Shown here in pieces: positions 6,182 through 6,459 of a stretch of 6,459 nucleotides of DNA. Below the pieces are notes generated by a model. It was not told the DNA's origin. It did not search any database and worked only from the letters and a program-made list of their open reading frames with translations. Source of the DNA: Rhodobacter sp. (GTDB taxonomy: Bacteria; Pseudomonadota; Alphaproteobacteria; Rhodobacterales; Rhodobacteraceae). A program made the translations under genes and the position numbers. The stretch lies in contig JAIXVS010000219.1 in the NCBI GenBank assembly GCA_027482795.1, forward strand, positions 1 to 6,459. The letters run 5' to 3'. Numbering within the stretch: position 1 is the stretch's first letter; each line of letters opens with the position of its first letter.

Positions 6182-6459
6182 CTATTTTGTGGGTTTGAAC
6201 CGCAGCCAAGCCGTGCCTGCGGCCATGATCACTGCTGCACCAGCCGCAACCATTGCAACCATCGGATAGTCACTGCGGTTAACCACCGCCACGGCAACAA
6301 TCGCCCACACCACCGTGGCCCCGTACACGGGCATCAGCGGTTGGCGCGATTGGATGTAAAGGGCGGCGGCGACCAAAACTGCCACCATCACAAGGGCGGC
6401 GGTGGGATGGGGCAGCAGCCCATATCCGCCCAGCATAATGCCGACCGACACCAGCGCCG
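6182..6459 (-). CDS. C-terminal part of a multi-pass membrane protein, possibly TspO-related
   Basis: The frame stays open to the right window edge, so the start lies outside; the GTG at 6451 is probably internal. The visible 92 or so residues are mostly hydrophobic: the end of one helix (GIMLGGYGLL), then helices near PTAALVMVAVLVAAALYIQ, YGATVVWAIVAVAVV and MVAMVAAGAAVIMAAG, ending in a basic tail (RFKPTK). The spacing of short loops (QSRQPLMPVYG and NRSDYP) fits a compact integral inner-membrane protein. The pattern GYGLL-helix-YG-TVVWA-VAVAV-N resembles the C-terminal half of the long Rhodobacteraceae proteins annotated as tryptophan-rich sensory proteins (TspO/MBR-like). That match is from memory and moderate. 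The gene is convergent with der, with 78 bp between stop codons. The membrane-protein call is firm; the family is not. Confidence 0.72.
   Translation of the reverse strand, partial: ALVSVGIMLGGYGLLPHPTAALVMVAVLVAAALYIQSRQPLMPVYGATVVWAIVAVAVVNRSDYPMVAMVAAGAAVIMAAGTAWLRFKPTK

Overview
The window looks like a chromosomal housekeeping segment from an alphaproteobacterium, most likely a member of the Rhodobacteraceae (roseobacter/Rhodobacter group). The basis is the high G+C content, Atm1- and Der-type proteins with alphaproteobacterial character, and a C-rich 'CCCCCAGGATATTTTC' type sequence after a gene end that I associate with this family from memory. I could run no database search, so the genus is open.

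Layout. (1) Positions 2-1657, + strand: the 3' nine-tenths of an Atm1/ABCB7-type ABC exporter, cut by the left window edge. (2) Positions 1668-2090, - strand: an unrecognised 140-residue soluble acidic protein, convergent with the exporter and separated from it by 10 bp. (3) Positions 2091-2519: a divergent intergenic region of about 430 bp with a direct repeat near the small gene, a hairpin, a doubtful 122-codon frame and a good promoter candidate facing right. (4) Positions 2520-6103, + strand: a three-gene run of a YfgM-like membrane-anchored protein, a BamB-type lipoprotein beta-propeller and the double-GTPase Der, ended by a GC-rich hairpin. (5) Positions 6182-6459, - strand: the C-terminal part of a multi-pass membrane protein, possibly TspO/tryptophan-rich-sensory-protein related, cut by the right edge.

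The order yfgM-bamB-der is the same as in Escherichia coli and other proteobacteria. It joins envelope biogenesis (YfgM at the Sec translocon, BamB in the outer-membrane beta-barrel assembly machine) with 50S ribosome maturation (Der). A single promoter near 2454-2481, short gaps of about 47 and 45 bp, and the hairpin at 6107-6123 suggest one operon. The Atm1 fragment is an inner-membrane exporter of glutathione-linked compounds and has no evident functional link to the operon.

I see no CRISPR array, transposase, integrase, tRNA, rRNA or phage gene, and no convincing new biological system. The points worth a second look are small: a 15-bp in-frame tandem repeat at the Atm1 C-terminus, the direct repeat and doubtful frame in the 2.1-2.5 kb gap, a start-site choice for bamB, a D-to-E change in the first G4 motif of Der, and a C-rich hairpin after der that resembles an anti-Shine-Dalgarno element.
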